A DNA stretch of 64,000 bases from Clostridium sp. Cult2. GTDB lineage: Bacteria; Bacillota; Clostridia; Tissierellales; Tepidimicrobiaceae. The notes under the pieces were generated by a model, which saw only the letters and a program-made list of their open reading frames with translations, was not told the DNA's origin and ran no database searches. How positions within the stretch are numbered: position 1 is the stretch's first letter; the number at the start of each line of letters is the position of its first letter. This document shows, piece after piece, positions 17,380 to 28,569 of this stretch. Both the position numbers and the translations under genes were made by a program. Location of the stretch: the NCBI RefSeq assembly GCF_021655075.1, contig NZ_PPXX01000112.1, forward strand, positions 1 to 64,000, written 5' to 3'.

Positions 17380-18573
17380 ATGTTAGAAAAAAAGACATTA
17401 GAGGATTTACAAGTTCAAGGAAAAAGAGTATTAGTTAGATGTGATTTTAATGTTCCTATGGATGATAATAAAAATATAACAGACGATAGAAGAATAACTA
17501 GTTCTTTACCAACAATTAAATTCTTAATAGAAAATAACGCTAAAGTTATTTTAATGTCCCACTTGGGCAGACCAAAAGGAGAACCTAATCCTAAGTATAG
17601 TTTAGCACCAGTAGCCCAAAGATTATCAGTGCTATTGAACAAAGAAGTAGTATTTGCAAGGGATGATAGGGTAGTAAGCAATGACGTTAAGAAAATAGTG
17701 TCAAAGATGAAAAATGGCGACGTAGTTCTATTAGAGAATACAAGATTTAGAAAAGAAGAAGAAAAGAATGAAGAAAACTTTGCTAAAGAATTAGCTTCTC
17801 TTGGAGACTTATATGTAAATGATGCTTTTGGTACTTCTCATAGAGCTCATACTTCAAATGTAGGTCTTTCAAACCAATTACCTTCAGCAGTAGGATATTT
17901 AGTTGAAAAAGAAATTTCTGTAATGGGTAAAGCATTGGAAAATCCAGAAAGGCCTTTTATAGCTATATTAGGTGGAGCTAAAGTTTCAGATAAAATTGGT
18001 GTAATTGAAAATTTACTCAATAAGGTTGATTCCATATTAATTGGTGGAGGTATGGCATATACCTTTTTAAAGGCTCAAGGTTATGAAATTGGAAATTCTA
18101 TACTAGAAGAGGATAAAATAGATTTGGCCAATGTTTTACTTAAGAAAGCAGAAGAAAAAAATGTGAAGTTGTTATTACCAGTAGATGTTGTGGCAGCAAA
18201 GGAATTTAAAAATGATACTGAATTCAAGGCTCTTAAAATAGATAGTATTCCCAAAGATATGATGGGAATGGATATTGGAGAGGAAACAATAAAACGATTT
18301 GCAAAAGAAATTAAAGATGCAAAGACTGTAGTTTGGAATGGTCCTATGGGAGTATTTGAAATGGAGAACTTTAAAATTGGTACTGAAGCCATAGCAAAGG
18401 CAATGGCAGAATCTGAAGCTATAACCATAGTAGGTGGTGGAGACAGTGCTTCTGCCGTTGAGAAAGCAGGGTATGGTGATAAGATGACCCATATTTCAAC
18501 AGGTGGTGGAGCCTCATTGGAGTTTTTAGAGGGTAAAACATTGCCAGGAATTGGGGCCATTGACGACAAATAA
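17380..18573 (+). CDS. pgk: Phosphoglycerate kinase
   Basis: Phosphoglycerate kinase, 397 residues, normal length. Substrate-side motif RCDFNVPMD near residue 24, the basic patch [10 protein letters not shown], the hinge region and the nucleotide-side motif [15 protein letters not shown] with [13 protein letters not shown] at the C-terminus are all present. It makes ATP from 1,3-bisphosphoglycerate. The ATG follows CCAAGAGGTG. Followed 12 nt later by tpiA; there is no Pgk-Tpi fusion here. Confidence 0.97.
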   Translation: MLEKKTLEDLQVQGKRVLVRCDFNVPMDDNKNITDDRRITSSLPTIKFLIENNAKVILMSHLGRPKGEPNPKYSLAPVAQRLSVLLNKEVVFARDDRVVSNDVKKIVSKMKNGDVVLLENTRFRKEEEKNEENFAKELASLGDLYVNDAFGTSHRAHTSNVGLSNQLPSAVGYLVEKEISVMGKALENPERPFIAILGGAKVSDKIGVIENLLNKVDSILIGGGMAYTFLKAQGYEIGNSILEEDKIDLANVLLKKAEEKNVKLLLPVDVVAAKEFKNDTEFKALKIDSIPKDMMGMDIGEETIKRFAKEIKDAKTVVWNGPMGVFEMENFKIGTEAIAKAMAESEAITIVGGGDSASAVEKAGYGDKMTHISTGGGASLEFLEGKTLPGIGAIDDK

Positions 18574-18585
18574 GGAGGTAATATA

Positions 18586-19332
18586 ATGCGAGTACCAATA
18601 ATCGCAGGGAACTGGAAGATGAATAATACTATTTCAGAATCCCTTGCATTAATTGAGAATATTAAAAAACATAGATTAAATAATAAAGTGGAAGCGGTAG
18701 TGGCGGTTCCTTTCACTAGTTTAAATGAAATGAAAAAAGCTTTAGATGGAACTGATATTAAATTAGCTGCACAAAATATGCATTGGGAAGATAAGGGAGC
18801 ATTTACTGGTGAAGTATCCCCATTAATGTTAAATGAGATTGGTGTAGAGTATTGTATCATTGGTCACTCAGAGAGAAGACAATATTTCAATGAATTGGAC
18901 GAAACCGTTAACAAGAAAATTAAATCAGCTTTGAAATATAAAATAAAACCTATACTCTGCGTAGGAGAAACATTAGAAGAAAGGGAAAGTGGCAAAGAAG
19001 AAATTGTTGTAAAAGAGCAAGTATTAAAAGCTTTAGAAGGCATCGACAAAGAATATATTGAAGATATTGTTATTGCCTATGAACCAATTTGGGCTATAGG
19101 AACAGGCAAAACAGCCTCCTCCGACGATGCAAATCATATGTGTGGATTTATTAGAAAAACTATTGAAGAAAAATATGATGAAGATACTGGAGAAACCATA
19201 AGGATTCAATATGGCGGAAGCGTTAAGCCTAATACTATTAAAGAGTTAATGTCAAAAGAAGAAATAGATGGGGCATTAGTTGGAGGTGCTAGTTTAATAG
19301 CAGAGGATTTTGTGAAATTAGTGAACTATTAG
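18586..19332 (+). CDS. tpiA: Triosephosphate isomerase
   Basis: Triosephosphate isomerase, 248 residues. N-terminal AGNWKMN holds the catalytic Asn and Lys, the catalytic His is in IIGHSERR, the catalytic Glu in AYEPIWAIGTGKTAS, and the phosphate loop YGGSVKP and GALVGGASL complete the site. It interconverts dihydroxyacetone phosphate and glyceraldehyde 3-phosphate. TAAGGAGG precedes the ATG, tightly spaced after pgk. Confidence 0.97.
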   Translation: MRVPIIAGNWKMNNTISESLALIENIKKHRLNNKVEAVVAVPFTSLNEMKKALDGTDIKLAAQNMHWEDKGAFTGEVSPLMLNEIGVEYCIIGHSERRQYFNELDETVNKKIKSALKYKIKPILCVGETLEERESGKEEIVVKEQVLKALEGIDKEYIEDIVIAYEPIWAIGTGKTASSDDANHMCGFIRKTIEEKYDEDTGETIRIQYGGSVKPNTIKELMSKEEIDGALVGGASLIAEDFVKLVNY

Positions 19333-19347
19333 ATGGAGGAAATAGAT

Positions 19348-20880
19348 ATGATTAAAAAGCCAGTAATGTTAATAGTATTAGATGGCTGGGGTATAGGTAA
19401 ACAATATGAAGGTAATGCTATATATTTAGCAAATACGCCAAATTTTGATAGATTATTAGAAAAATATCCTAATTCAAGACTAGAAGCTAGCGGTTTAGCT
19501 GTTGGATTACCTGAGGGACAAATGGGAAATTCAGAAGTAGGACATTTAAACATTGGGTCCGGAAGGATAATCTATCAGGAACTTACTAAAATAACTAAGT
19601 CCATCAAAGATGGGGATTATTTCAAGAAAAAGGAGTTTTTAGAAGCCATAGATAATGCAAAGAGAAACCATTCAAAACTCCATATTATGGGATTAGTATC
19701 TGATGGAGGAGTCCATAGCCATAATACCCATTTATATGCTCTATTAGAATTATGCGCAAAAGAAGGTTTTAAGAATGTATATATTCATGCTTTCCTAGAT
19801 GGTAGAGACGTACCTCCTACTATTGGGAAACAACATTTAATAGAACTTCAAAACAATATAGAGAAAATAGGTGTTGGAGAAATTGCTACTGTATCTGGAA
19901 GATATTATGCTATGGATAGAGATAAAAGGTGGGAGAGAACACAATTAGCCTATGATGCTATGGTTTTAGGTAAAGGAAGAGAGAATGAATCCCCTACCGA
20001 TGGAGTACAGAAATCTTATGATGAGGAAATATATGATGAGTTTGTAATTCCAATGGTAATCACTGAAAAAGGAAAACCTGTAGCTACTATAGATAATGGA
20101 GACTCGATAATCTTTTTTAACTTTAGACCAGATAGAGCAAGACAGATAACAAGAGCTATTGTAGATGAAGATTTTGACGGATTTAAAAGAGATAAAAAAG
20201 TAGAAACTTTCTATGTTACTATGACCCAATACGATAAAACTATAGAAAATGTGCATATTGCCTTTAAGACTGAAAAACCAGACAATACTTTAGGTGAGTA
20301 TGTAAGTAGTTTAGGACTTAGTCAGTTACGAATTGCAGAAACAGAGAAATATGCCCATGTAACCTTTTTCTTCAACGGTGGTCGAGAAGAACCTTATGAA
20401 AATGAAGATAGGGTTTTAATTCCATCACCCAAAGTAGCAACCTATGATTTAAAGCCAGAAATGAGTGCCATAGAAGTAAAAGAGGAAGTGTTAAATAGAT
20501 TAAATATGGATAAATATGATTTAATTATTTTAAATTTTGCCAATCCTGATATGGTAGGACATACTGGAGTAGTAGAGGCTGCTATTAAAGCGGTAGAGAC
20601 TGTGGATAGCTGCTTAGGTGAGATAATAGATTTATTATTAAAAAAAGGTGGTAAAGCATTAATTACAGCAGATCACGGAAATGCAGAAAAAATAATTAAT
20701 GAAAAGGACAATAGTCCAATTACTGCCCATACAACAAATATGGTTCCACTAATATTAGTAGGTGAAGAAGATGTTAAATTGAGGGAAGGTATACTTGCAG
20801 ACTTAGCACCTACCCTATTAGATATGATGGGATTAGAAAAACCTAAAGAAATGACAGGTCAAAGTCTTATAAGACTTTAA
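19348..20880 (+). CDS. gpmI: Cofactor-independent phosphoglycerate mutase
   Basis: Two-manganese, 2,3-bisphosphoglycerate-independent phosphoglycerate mutase, 510 residues. The nucleophile Ser62 lies in MGNSEVGHLNIG; metal-binding motifs LDGWG, NFANPDMVGHTG and ITADHGNAE are intact. The ATG at 19348 has TGGAGGAAA upstream; the earlier ATG at 19333 begins right after the tpiA stop and lacks a ribosome binding site. It converts 3- to 2-phosphoglycerate, feeding enolase. Confidence 0.97.
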   Translation: MIKKPVMLIVLDGWGIGKQYEGNAIYLANTPNFDRLLEKYPNSRLEASGLAVGLPEGQMGNSEVGHLNIGSGRIIYQELTKITKSIKDGDYFKKKEFLEAIDNAKRNHSKLHIMGLVSDGGVHSHNTHLYALLELCAKEGFKNVYIHAFLDGRDVPPTIGKQHLIELQNNIEKIGVGEIATVSGRYYAMDRDKRWERTQLAYDAMVLGKGRENESPTDGVQKSYDEEIYDEFVIPMVITEKGKPVATIDNGDSIIFFNFRPDRARQITRAIVDEDFDGFKRDKKVETFYVTMTQYDKTIENVHIAFKTEKPDNTLGEYVSSLGLSQLRIAETEKYAHVTFFFNGGREEPYENEDRVLIPSPKVATYDLKPEMSAIEVKEEVLNRLNMDKYDLIILNFANPDMVGHTGVVEAAIKAVETVDSCLGEIIDLLLKKGGKALITADHGNAEKIINEKDNSPITAHTTNMVPLILVGEEDVKLREGILADLAPTLLDMMGLEKPKEMTGQSLIRL

Positions 20881-20907
20881 TAATTGTAAATTTAAAATTT
20901 TCGCTAA

Positions 20908-22247
<1,340 letters not shown>

Positions 22248-22270
22248 AGTATGTCAAATTATTAACGGTA

Positions 22271-22299
22271 TTGATTTTATCGGGTCTCTGTGTTAAAAT
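22271..22299 (+). promoter_or_regulatory. Promoter of secG
   Basis: TTGATT (22271-22276) and TAAAAT (22294-22299), 17-nt spacer, after the eno terminator and about 60 nt before the secG start. Confidence 0.55.
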
Positions 22300-22360
22300 A
22301 TTCTTGTTTACTAGGTATAATAATATAGATTTTTCTAAATTCAATTTGGGAGGTGCAAAT

Positions 22361-22588
22361 ATGACAATCTTTTTTTCGATAATATTTCTCATATCAAGTA
22401 TATCTTTGATTATTTCAGTAATATTACAAGAAAGCAAATCTGAAGGATTAGGAGCCATTGGTGGCGGAGGTTCTCAAGGTCTTTGGGGTAAATCAAAAAT
22501 TAGATCTTTTGAAGCTATACTCAGTAGAATAACCACAATTTCAGCGATTGTGTTTATGATATCTGCATTAATTCTTGCAGCAATTTAA
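22361..22588 (+). CDS. secG: Preprotein translocase subunit SecG
   Basis: A 75-residue protein with two membrane helices (about residues 2-22 and 55-74) joined by a loop containing ESKSEGLGAIGGGGSQG and LWGKSK, typical of SecG. It is the small accessory subunit of the SecYEG channel. The ATG at 22361 follows GGGAGGTG; the longer open frame upstream overlaps the promoter. Its place directly after the eno operon is common in Firmicutes. Confidence 0.93.
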   Translation: MTIFFSIIFLISSISLIISVILQESKSEGLGAIGGGGSQGLWGKSKIRSFEAILSRITTISAIVFMISALILAAI

Positions 22589-22611
22589 TAAAAATTAGGA
22601 GGTATGTTTAA

Positions 22612-24624
22612 ATGGATTTTGCAATAATAGCTGCACCAATAGTTGGTATAGTAGCTTTACTATTTGCATTATATAAAGCTAATTCTATTGAAAAAGTGAG
22701 TCCTGGAAATGATAGGATGAAAGAAATAGCTTCCTATATAGAAGAAGGGGCTATGGCTTTTTTAAAGAGAGAATATAATGCTTTATCAATATTTGTAATT
22801 GCCTTGTTTATTATATTAGGGTTGGCTATTAATTGGGCAACTGCTATATCTTTCCTATTAGGGGCAATATTTTCAGTCCTTGCAGGATATTTTGGCATGA
22901 AAGTAGCTACTAAGGCAAATGTAAGGACAGCTAACTCAGCTATGGAAGAAGGCATGACCAAAGCTTTAAATATAGCTTTTTCTGGTGGTGCAGTAATGGG
23001 AATGAGTGTTGTTGGATTAGGAATATTAGGAGTAGGTGTGTTATACATACTATTTCAAAAGCCAGCAATAATAACAGGATTTGGTTTAGGAGCTTCATCA
23101 ATAGCTTTATTTGCTCGTGTTGGTGGAGGTATTTATACTAAAGCAGCTGACGTAGGGGCTGACTTAGTAGGTAAAGTAGAAGCAGGTATACCAGAAGACG
23201 ACCCAAGAAACCCTGCAGTAATAGCAGATAACGTTGGAGATAACGTTGGAGACGTAGCTGGGATGGGAGCAGACTTATTTGAATCCTATGTAGGTGCTAT
23301 AATATCTGCAATTACATTGGGATTGGTAGCTTATGGTGACGATGGAGTTAAATTTGCGTTAGCATTATCAGCAGTAGGAATAATAGCTTCTATAATAGGT
23401 GTTTATTTTGTAAGGGGAGATAAAGATCCTCAAAAATCATTAAATAATGGAACTTTAGTTAGTTCAATAATAACTGTAATTGTTGCATTTGTTTTGAGTA
23501 GAAGAATTTTAGATTCATATCAACCTTTTGTAGCTATCTTAGCAGGTTTAGCAGTAGGTTTGATAATTGCAAGAATAACAGAATATTATACATCAGCTGA
23601 TTATAGTCCTGTAAAGAGAATAGCCTCTGAATCAGAGACAGGAGCTAGCACTAATATTATTGGTGGTTTGTCTGTAGGTATGATGTCCACAGGTGGACCA
23701 ATAATTATAATAGCTATTGGTATTTTAATTGCTTTCTATGTATCAGGAGGATTAACTGATACAGCTACAGGATTATATGGTATTGCATTAGCTGCAGTAG
23801 GAATGCTTTCTACAGCAGGAATGACTATAGCTGTAGATGCCTATGGTCCAATAGCAGACAATGCTGGTGGAATTGCAGAGATGTGTGATTTACCTGAAGA
23901 AGTAAGAGATATTACAGATAAATTGGATTCAGTTGGTAATACTACAGCTGCAGTTGGTAAAGGATTTGCTATAGGCTCAGCAGCACTAACTGCTTTAGCA
24001 TTATTTGCATCCTATACTCAAGCAGTAGAATTAAGTGGAATCAACTTAACAGAACCAGCAGTAATTGCAGGAATGTTCATTGGTGGTATGTTACCTTTCC
24101 TATTCTCAGCTATGACAATGGAGGCAGTTGGCAAAGCTGCATTTAGTATGATAGAGGAAGTAAGAAGACAATTTAAAGAAATTCCAGGAATAATGGAAGG
24201 GAAAGCAACCCCTGAGTACAGCACCTGTGTTGATATAAGTACAAAGGCAGCCTTAAGGGAAATGGTAATCCCTGGGATTATGGCAGTGGTAGTTCCAGTA
24301 CTTGTAGGATTATTATTAGGTGCAGAAGCTTTAGGAGGATTGTTAGCAGGTGCATTAGTTACTGGAGTATTGATGGCAATATTTATGGCTAATGCAGGAG
24401 GAGCTTGGGATAATGCAAAAAAATATGTTGAAGAAGGAAACCATGGAGGAAAAGGAAGTGAAGCTCACAAGGCAGCAGTGGTTGGAGATACAGTAGGAGA
24501 CCCATTCAAAGACACTTCAGGTCCTTCGTTAAACATATTGATAAAACTTATGACCATAGTATCCTTGGTATTTGCAGAGCTTTTCTTAAACTACGGTGGA
24601 ATATTATTCAACCTATTTAAATAA
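22612..24624 (+). CDS. hppA: Membrane-bound, K+-dependent type cation-pumping pyrophosphatase
   Basis: Vacuolar-type pyrophosphatase, 670 residues, about sixteen membrane helices. It hydrolyses pyrophosphate and pumps Na+ and/or H+ across the cell membrane. Substrate-binding motifs are intact: the [20 protein letters not shown] stretch near residue 205 and [18 protein letters not shown] near residue 625. In the diagnostic [10 protein letters not shown] motif the residue after GNTTA is Ala, the mark of the K+-dependent subfamily; K+-independent enzymes have Lys. Na+ versus H+ specificity was not determined. AGGAGG precedes the ATG, 23 nt after secG. Confidence 0.95.
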   Translation: MDFAIIAAPIVGIVALLFALYKANSIEKVSPGNDRMKEIASYIEEGAMAFLKREYNALSIFVIALFIILGLAINWATAISFLLGAIFSVLAGYFGMKVATKANVRTANSAMEEGMTKALNIAFSGGAVMGMSVVGLGILGVGVLYILFQKPAIITGFGLGASSIALFARVGGGIYTKAADVGADLVGKVEAGIPEDDPRNPAVIADNVGDNVGDVAGMGADLFESYVGAIISAITLGLVAYGDDGVKFALALSAVGIIASIIGVYFVRGDKDPQKSLNNGTLVSSIITVIVAFVLSRRILDSYQPFVAILAGLAVGLIIARITEYYTSADYSPVKRIASESETGASTNIIGGLSVGMMSTGGPIIIIAIGILIAFYVSGGLTDTATGLYGIALAAVGMLSTAGMTIAVDAYGPIADNAGGIAEMCDLPEEVRDITDKLDSVGNTTAAVGKGFAIGSAALTALALFASYTQAVELSGINLTEPAVIAGMFIGGMLPFLFSAMTMEAVGKAAFSMIEEVRRQFKEIPGIMEGKATPEYSTCVDISTKAALREMVIPGIMAVVVPVLVGLLLGAEALGGLLAGALVTGVLMAIFMANAGGAWDNAKKYVEEGNHGGKGSEAHKAAVVGDTVGDPFKDTSGPSLNILIKLMTIVSLVFAELFLNYGGILFNLFK

Positions 24625-24633
24625 ATTAACTGG

Positions 24634-24678
24634 GACGGTTCTTATTGTTAGTAAACGATAAGAACCGTCAAATTGTTT
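24634..24678 (+). terminator. Long hairpin after hppA
   Basis: GACGGTTCTTATTGTT and AACGATAAGAACCGTC form a 16-bp stem with an AGTA loop, followed by AAATTGTTT. The T tract is poor, but this is the only candidate end for the secG-hppA transcript. GGGACGGTTCTT-type hairpins also occur as repeats in Clostridia. Confidence 0.6.
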
Positions 24679-24814
24679 GAAGTAAATTATATATTAAGGT
24701 AAGGTTTTAACTTATGTTTTTATTTGATTAATATGATATAATTTCTTATTAGCAGGAAGTTTTTAATATTATCTGTTATATTCATAGTAGGATAGTTAAT
24801 AATATTTATAGTAG

Positions 24815-24856
24815 AGGCAGACCTATATGTCTGCCTGTTATCAGAAAAACTGATAA
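24815..24856 (+). other. Two adjacent hairpins in the leader of the hydrolase gene
   Basis: AGGCAGAC/GTCTGCCT (8 bp, loop CTATAT) is followed at once by TTATCAG/CTGATAA (7 bp, loop AAAAA), ending beside the AGGTAGG ribosome binding site. An extended -10 (TGATATAAT, 24734-24742) lies upstream. The hairpins may regulate translation of the following operon; no known riboswitch class is recognised. Confidence 0.45.
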
Positions 24857-24869
24857 AGGTAGGTTAAAC

Positions 24870-25631
24870 ATGAAGGTTAATATTGAAGATACAGAAATAA
24901 ACTACATATGTGAAGGAGAAGGAAAAGATCTACTGGTACTCCATGGATGGGGAGCCAATATAAATACGGTTTTATCTATAGTAAACTTATTAAAACCCTA
25001 TTTCAAAGTCTATGCCGTAGATTTACCTGGGTTTGGAGCAAGTGAAGCACCAAGAGAAGTATTTGGTTCAGAGGATTATGCAAGAATCGTGAAAAAATTT
25101 CTTGATACTATGCAAATTAAAAAGGTAATATTAATTGGACATTCTTTTGGAGGCAAATTATCTATATTAATAGGAACAAACTATCCTGAAATAGTAGATA
25201 AAATAGTATTAGTTGATAGTGCTGGATTAATACCAAAAAGAGGTTTAAATTATTATTTGAAAGTTTATACTTTTAAAACATTAAAATTTCTATATAAAAC
25301 TTTCTCTTTTTGGATAGATGATGATAAGAGAATGGAAAAGTTTTATAAAAAATTCGGTTCTACAGATTATAAAGAAGCAGAAGGCATTATGAGGAATATT
25401 CTTGTGAAAGTTGTTAACGAAGATTTAAAGCCAATACTTAAAAACATACAATCTCCTACATTATTAATATGGGGGGATAAGGATACAGCGACACCATTAT
25501 ATATGGGGGAAATAATGGAAAAAGAAATACCAGAAAGTGGATTGGTTGTACTAGAAGGTACTGGACATTATTCGTATTTAGAGGATTTTAATAGATTTGC
25601 AATAATATTAAAAGCTTTTTTGTTAGATTAA
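24870..25631 (+). CDS. Alpha/beta-fold hydrolase
   Basis: A 253-residue alpha/beta hydrolase. The oxyanion-hole motif LHGWGAN is near residue 27, the nucleophile Ser92 sits in GHSFGG, the acid is in WGDKDTATP, and the catalytic His in GTGHYSYLE near the C-terminus. A helical cap lies between (residues 130-190). No signal peptide, so it is cytosolic. Substrate unknown; it shares an operon with a membrane MurF-like ligase and a Ddl-type ligase, which suggests a role in cell-envelope or peptide-amide chemistry rather than general ester breakdown. Confidence 0.85.
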   Translation: MKVNIEDTEINYICEGEGKDLLVLHGWGANINTVLSIVNLLKPYFKVYAVDLPGFGASEAPREVFGSEDYARIVKKFLDTMQIKKVILIGHSFGGKLSILIGTNYPEIVDKIVLVDSAGLIPKRGLNYYLKVYTFKTLKFLYKTFSFWIDDDKRMEKFYKKFGSTDYKEAEGIMRNILVKVVNEDLKPILKNIQSPTLLIWGDKDTATPLYMGEIMEKEIPESGLVVLEGTGHYSYLEDFNRFAIILKAFLLD

Positions 25632-25686
25632 AGTTTTATACCTTAGAGAAATAATAAATGTAATAGGGATTATGGGGTGAGTAAGT

Positions 25687-27336
25687 TTGAATAGTAAAGT
25701 TATTTTATTTTTAATGTTAATATGGCTGTACTTAATTGTAGAGAGATCAAAATTCTTTTTACATATGATGCAATTGCAAGAATATAATGAAGAAGAATAT
25801 AGAAAATGGTTACAAAAAAGTAGTAAAGCATATACTAAAAGATTGAATAAGAATTCTATATATATTCTAATAATGACTATATTATTTATAGTAGGAACTA
25901 TATTATTTAATAAACATGAATGGATGAGATTATTTATTTGGGTTCTGTATAATATACTTTGGATATTTTGTATGGTGTTAACATTAAATCCCAAAGATGA
26001 AAAGGCAAAAAAACCTTTGGTATTTACAAATAGAGCTAAACGCCTTTATGCTACTAATTTAATATTGAATATTGTAATTATATCAGTGGTTTATATAGTT
26101 TATATAAAAATAACAAAGGATAGATTATTTTATTTTCCAATAATGTTGTTTACAAGCACCTTATTTTACTATTTTCAATCTGAAACTATCTATCTATCCA
26201 ATATAATAATTAAACCCGTAGAAAACAACATAAATATGTATTATTTCCAACAAGCCCAAGAAAAAATAAAGTCTATGGAAAACCTCCATGTTATAGGGAT
26301 TACAGGAAGTTTTGGAAAAACCAGCACAAAATTTATAACTGGGACTATATTAAAGGAAAAGTATAAAGTATTAAATACACCAGAAAGCTATAATACTCCT
26401 ATGGGTTTAAGTAAGGTAATAAATAACCAATTAAACGAGAAACACCAAGTATTTATTGCAGAAATGGGTGCTAGATATATAGGAGATATTAGGGAGTTAG
26501 CAGAGTTGACTAAGCCTAAAATTGGAGTTATTACATCCATTGGACCTACACATTTAGAAACCTTCAAAAATTTAGATAATATTATGAAGACAAAATATGA
26601 ATTAATTGAAGAATTACCAACAGATGGAGTAGCTATATTTAATTATGATGATGAGAATATTAAGAAACTAGCGGATAAAACTTTTAAAGAAAAAATTCTC
26701 TATGGAATAGACGAGGCTGAAGAATTAGATATATATGCTAAAGACGTAGAAGTTTCGGAGATGGGCTCTACTTTCACCATTGTGGATAAAAAAGGTAATA
26801 GCATAAGATGTACTACTAAACTATTGGGTAAACATAACATATATAATATTTTAGCAGGAGTTTGTGTGGCTATAGCCATGGGCCTAAATTTTCAAGAGAT
26901 AAAGAAGGGAATTGAAAAAATCCAACCTATTCCTCACCGATTGAATATAATAAATCCGGGAACAGGAGTTATAATAATTGATGATGCTTTCAACTCTAAC
27001 CCTATTGGAGCAAAAGCAGCTTTAGACGTAATATCACAGTTCAAGGAGGGACGAAAGATAATAGTAACTCCAGGCATGATAGAACTAGGTGCAATGGAAG
27101 TAGAAGCTAATAGAGAGTTAGGAGTTAATATTGGTAAGGTATGTGATTTTGTTATCCTAATAGGAGAAAATAGAACTATTCCAATTTATGAAGGTTTGAT
27201 GAAAACAGGATACAATAAAGATAATATATTTGTTGTAAAGGATTTAGAGCAAGCTACAAATATAATACAGAGAATTGCAAGACCAAAGGATGTCATATTA
27301 TTCGAAAATGATTTACCTGATACTTATAATGAATAG
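25687..27336 (+). CDS. Membrane-anchored MurF-like Mur ligase
   Basis: A Mur ligase-family protein of 549 residues. The first 170 residues hold four or five membrane helices (about 4-20, 56-74, 80-98, 125-143, 150-166) instead of the usual MurF N-terminal domain that binds UDP-MurNAc-peptide. The ATP-binding central domain follows, with P-loop GITGSFGKTST (Lys211), AEMGARYIGDI and HNIYNILAG, and then the C-terminal domain with DDAFNSNP. TTG start with GGGGTGAG upstream. MurF normally adds D-Ala-D-Ala to the peptidoglycan precursor; here the substrate may be lipid-linked or different. The neighbouring Ddl-type ligase could supply the dipeptide. Confidence 0.85.
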   Translation: MNSKVILFLMLIWLYLIVERSKFFLHMMQLQEYNEEEYRKWLQKSSKAYTKRLNKNSIYILIMTILFIVGTILFNKHEWMRLFIWVLYNILWIFCMVLTLNPKDEKAKKPLVFTNRAKRLYATNLILNIVIISVVYIVYIKITKDRLFYFPIMLFTSTLFYYFQSETIYLSNIIIKPVENNINMYYFQQAQEKIKSMENLHVIGITGSFGKTSTKFITGTILKEKYKVLNTPESYNTPMGLSKVINNQLNEKHQVFIAEMGARYIGDIRELAELTKPKIGVITSIGPTHLETFKNLDNIMKTKYELIEELPTDGVAIFNYDDENIKKLADKTFKEKILYGIDEAEELDIYAKDVEVSEMGSTFTIVDKKGNSIRCTTKLLGKHNIYNILAGVCVAIAMGLNFQEIKKGIEKIQPIPHRLNIINPGTGVIIIDDAFNSNPIGAKAALDVISQFKEGRKIIVTPGMIELGAMEVEANRELGVNIGKVCDFVILIGENRTIPIYEGLMKTGYNKDNIFVVKDLEQATNIIQRIARPKDVILFENDLPDTYNE

Positions 27337-27353
27337 CTAGGAGGGAATTTTAA

Positions 27354-28538
27354 GTGAAAAAGAAAGTAGCTATTATTTTTGGCGGACGTAGTGTTGAACA
27401 TGAGGTTTCTGTAATTACAGGATTACAGGTAATAGAAAATATAGATAAGGAAAAATATGATACAATTCCTATTTATATCGATAAACAAGGCAAATGGTTT
27501 ACGGGAAATAGTTTAAAAGAGTTTAAAAATTACAAAGATAATAATTTTAAAGGTTTACAGGAGGTAGTACTATCTCTAAATTCTAATGACCATAATCTAT
27601 ATCTTCACCCTAATAGCATTGGATTGTTTAAAAACAAAGTAATAGATAAAATAGATATTGTATTTCCAACTATCCATGGTACAAATGGGGAGGATGGAAC
27701 TATACAAGGGCTGTTTGAACTAATGAATATACCCTATGTAGGCGGTGGAGTTTTGGCATCTTCAGTAGGAATGGATAAAATACTTATGAAAGAAGTATTT
27801 AAAGCTAAGGGTTTACCTATTGTTGATTACAATTGGTTCTATAGAAATAAATGGATTGAAAATCAGGAAAAAATAATTGATGATATTGAAGAAAAGTTAG
27901 ATTATCCACTATTTATTAAGCCTGCAAATTTAGGCTCTAGTATAGGTATTTCAAAAGCTAAAGATAGGAAGAGCCTAATAAATGCTATTGAAATAGCTAT
28001 AAGATATGATAGGAAGATAATTGTTGAAAAGGCTGTTGAAAATCCAAGAGAAATCAATTGTGCTGTAATGGGATATAATGATAATGTGATAGCCTCTTTA
28101 TGTGAAGAACCTTTAGGATGGGAAGAAATACTAACATTTGAGGATAAATATATTAAAAGTAATACTAAAGGGGCAGGTAAAGAAAGTAGTAGAAGGATAA
28201 TCCCTGCAGATATTGAAGATGATATAAGAGAAAGAATAGAAGAACTTGCTAAAGAATCCTTTATAGCAATTGATTGCAGTGGAAATTCTAGAATAGACTT
28301 TTTATTAGATGAGAATAATAATATATTCATAAATGAAATCAACACATTACCGGGGTCCATAGCTTTTTATCTATGGGAAAAGAAAGGTTATCCATTCAAT
28401 AAGTTGATAGATGAAATGATAAATATAGCTATAGAAATCCATAAAGATAAAAATGAAAACATGTACATTTATGAGGCGGATTTATTTAATAAGGTTCATT
28501 TAGGAGGTACTAAAACTACTAGTATGAAAGGGATTTAA
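27354..28538 (+). CDS. D-alanine--D-alanine ligase family protein (ATP-grasp)
   Basis: ATP-grasp ligase of the Ddl family, 394 residues, slightly longer than usual. Motifs: GGRSVEHEVS at the N-terminus, HGTNGEDGTIQG, GSSIGISKA in the ATP-grasp loop, and the metal site INEINTLPGS. The segment after it (AFYLWEKKGYPF) differs from classical Ddl and marks a clostridial side branch, so the exact second substrate is uncertain. GTG start behind CTAGGAGGG. It follows the MurF-like gene by 17 nt; together they may make and attach a D-Ala-D-Ala-like dipeptide. Confidence 0.87.
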   Translation: MKKKVAIIFGGRSVEHEVSVITGLQVIENIDKEKYDTIPIYIDKQGKWFTGNSLKEFKNYKDNNFKGLQEVVLSLNSNDHNLYLHPNSIGLFKNKVIDKIDIVFPTIHGTNGEDGTIQGLFELMNIPYVGGGVLASSVGMDKILMKEVFKAKGLPIVDYNWFYRNKWIENQEKIIDDIEEKLDYPLFIKPANLGSSIGISKAKDRKSLINAIEIAIRYDRKIIVEKAVENPREINCAVMGYNDNVIASLCEEPLGWEEILTFEDKYIKSNTKGAGKESSRRIIPADIEDDIRERIEELAKESFIAIDCSGNSRIDFLLDENNNIFINEINTLPGSIAFYLWEKKGYPFNKLIDEMINIAIEIHKDKNENMYIYEADLFNKVHLGGTKTTSMKGI

Positions 28539-28569
28539 AATTAAGAGCACTAAAGATTGGAGGGTACAC

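Noticed and set aside
18081-18860. A 259-residue minus-strand open frame across pgk/tpiA
   Set aside because: It is a mirror of two strongly supported genes, has a low-complexity Ser/Phe/Ile composition and no start signal.
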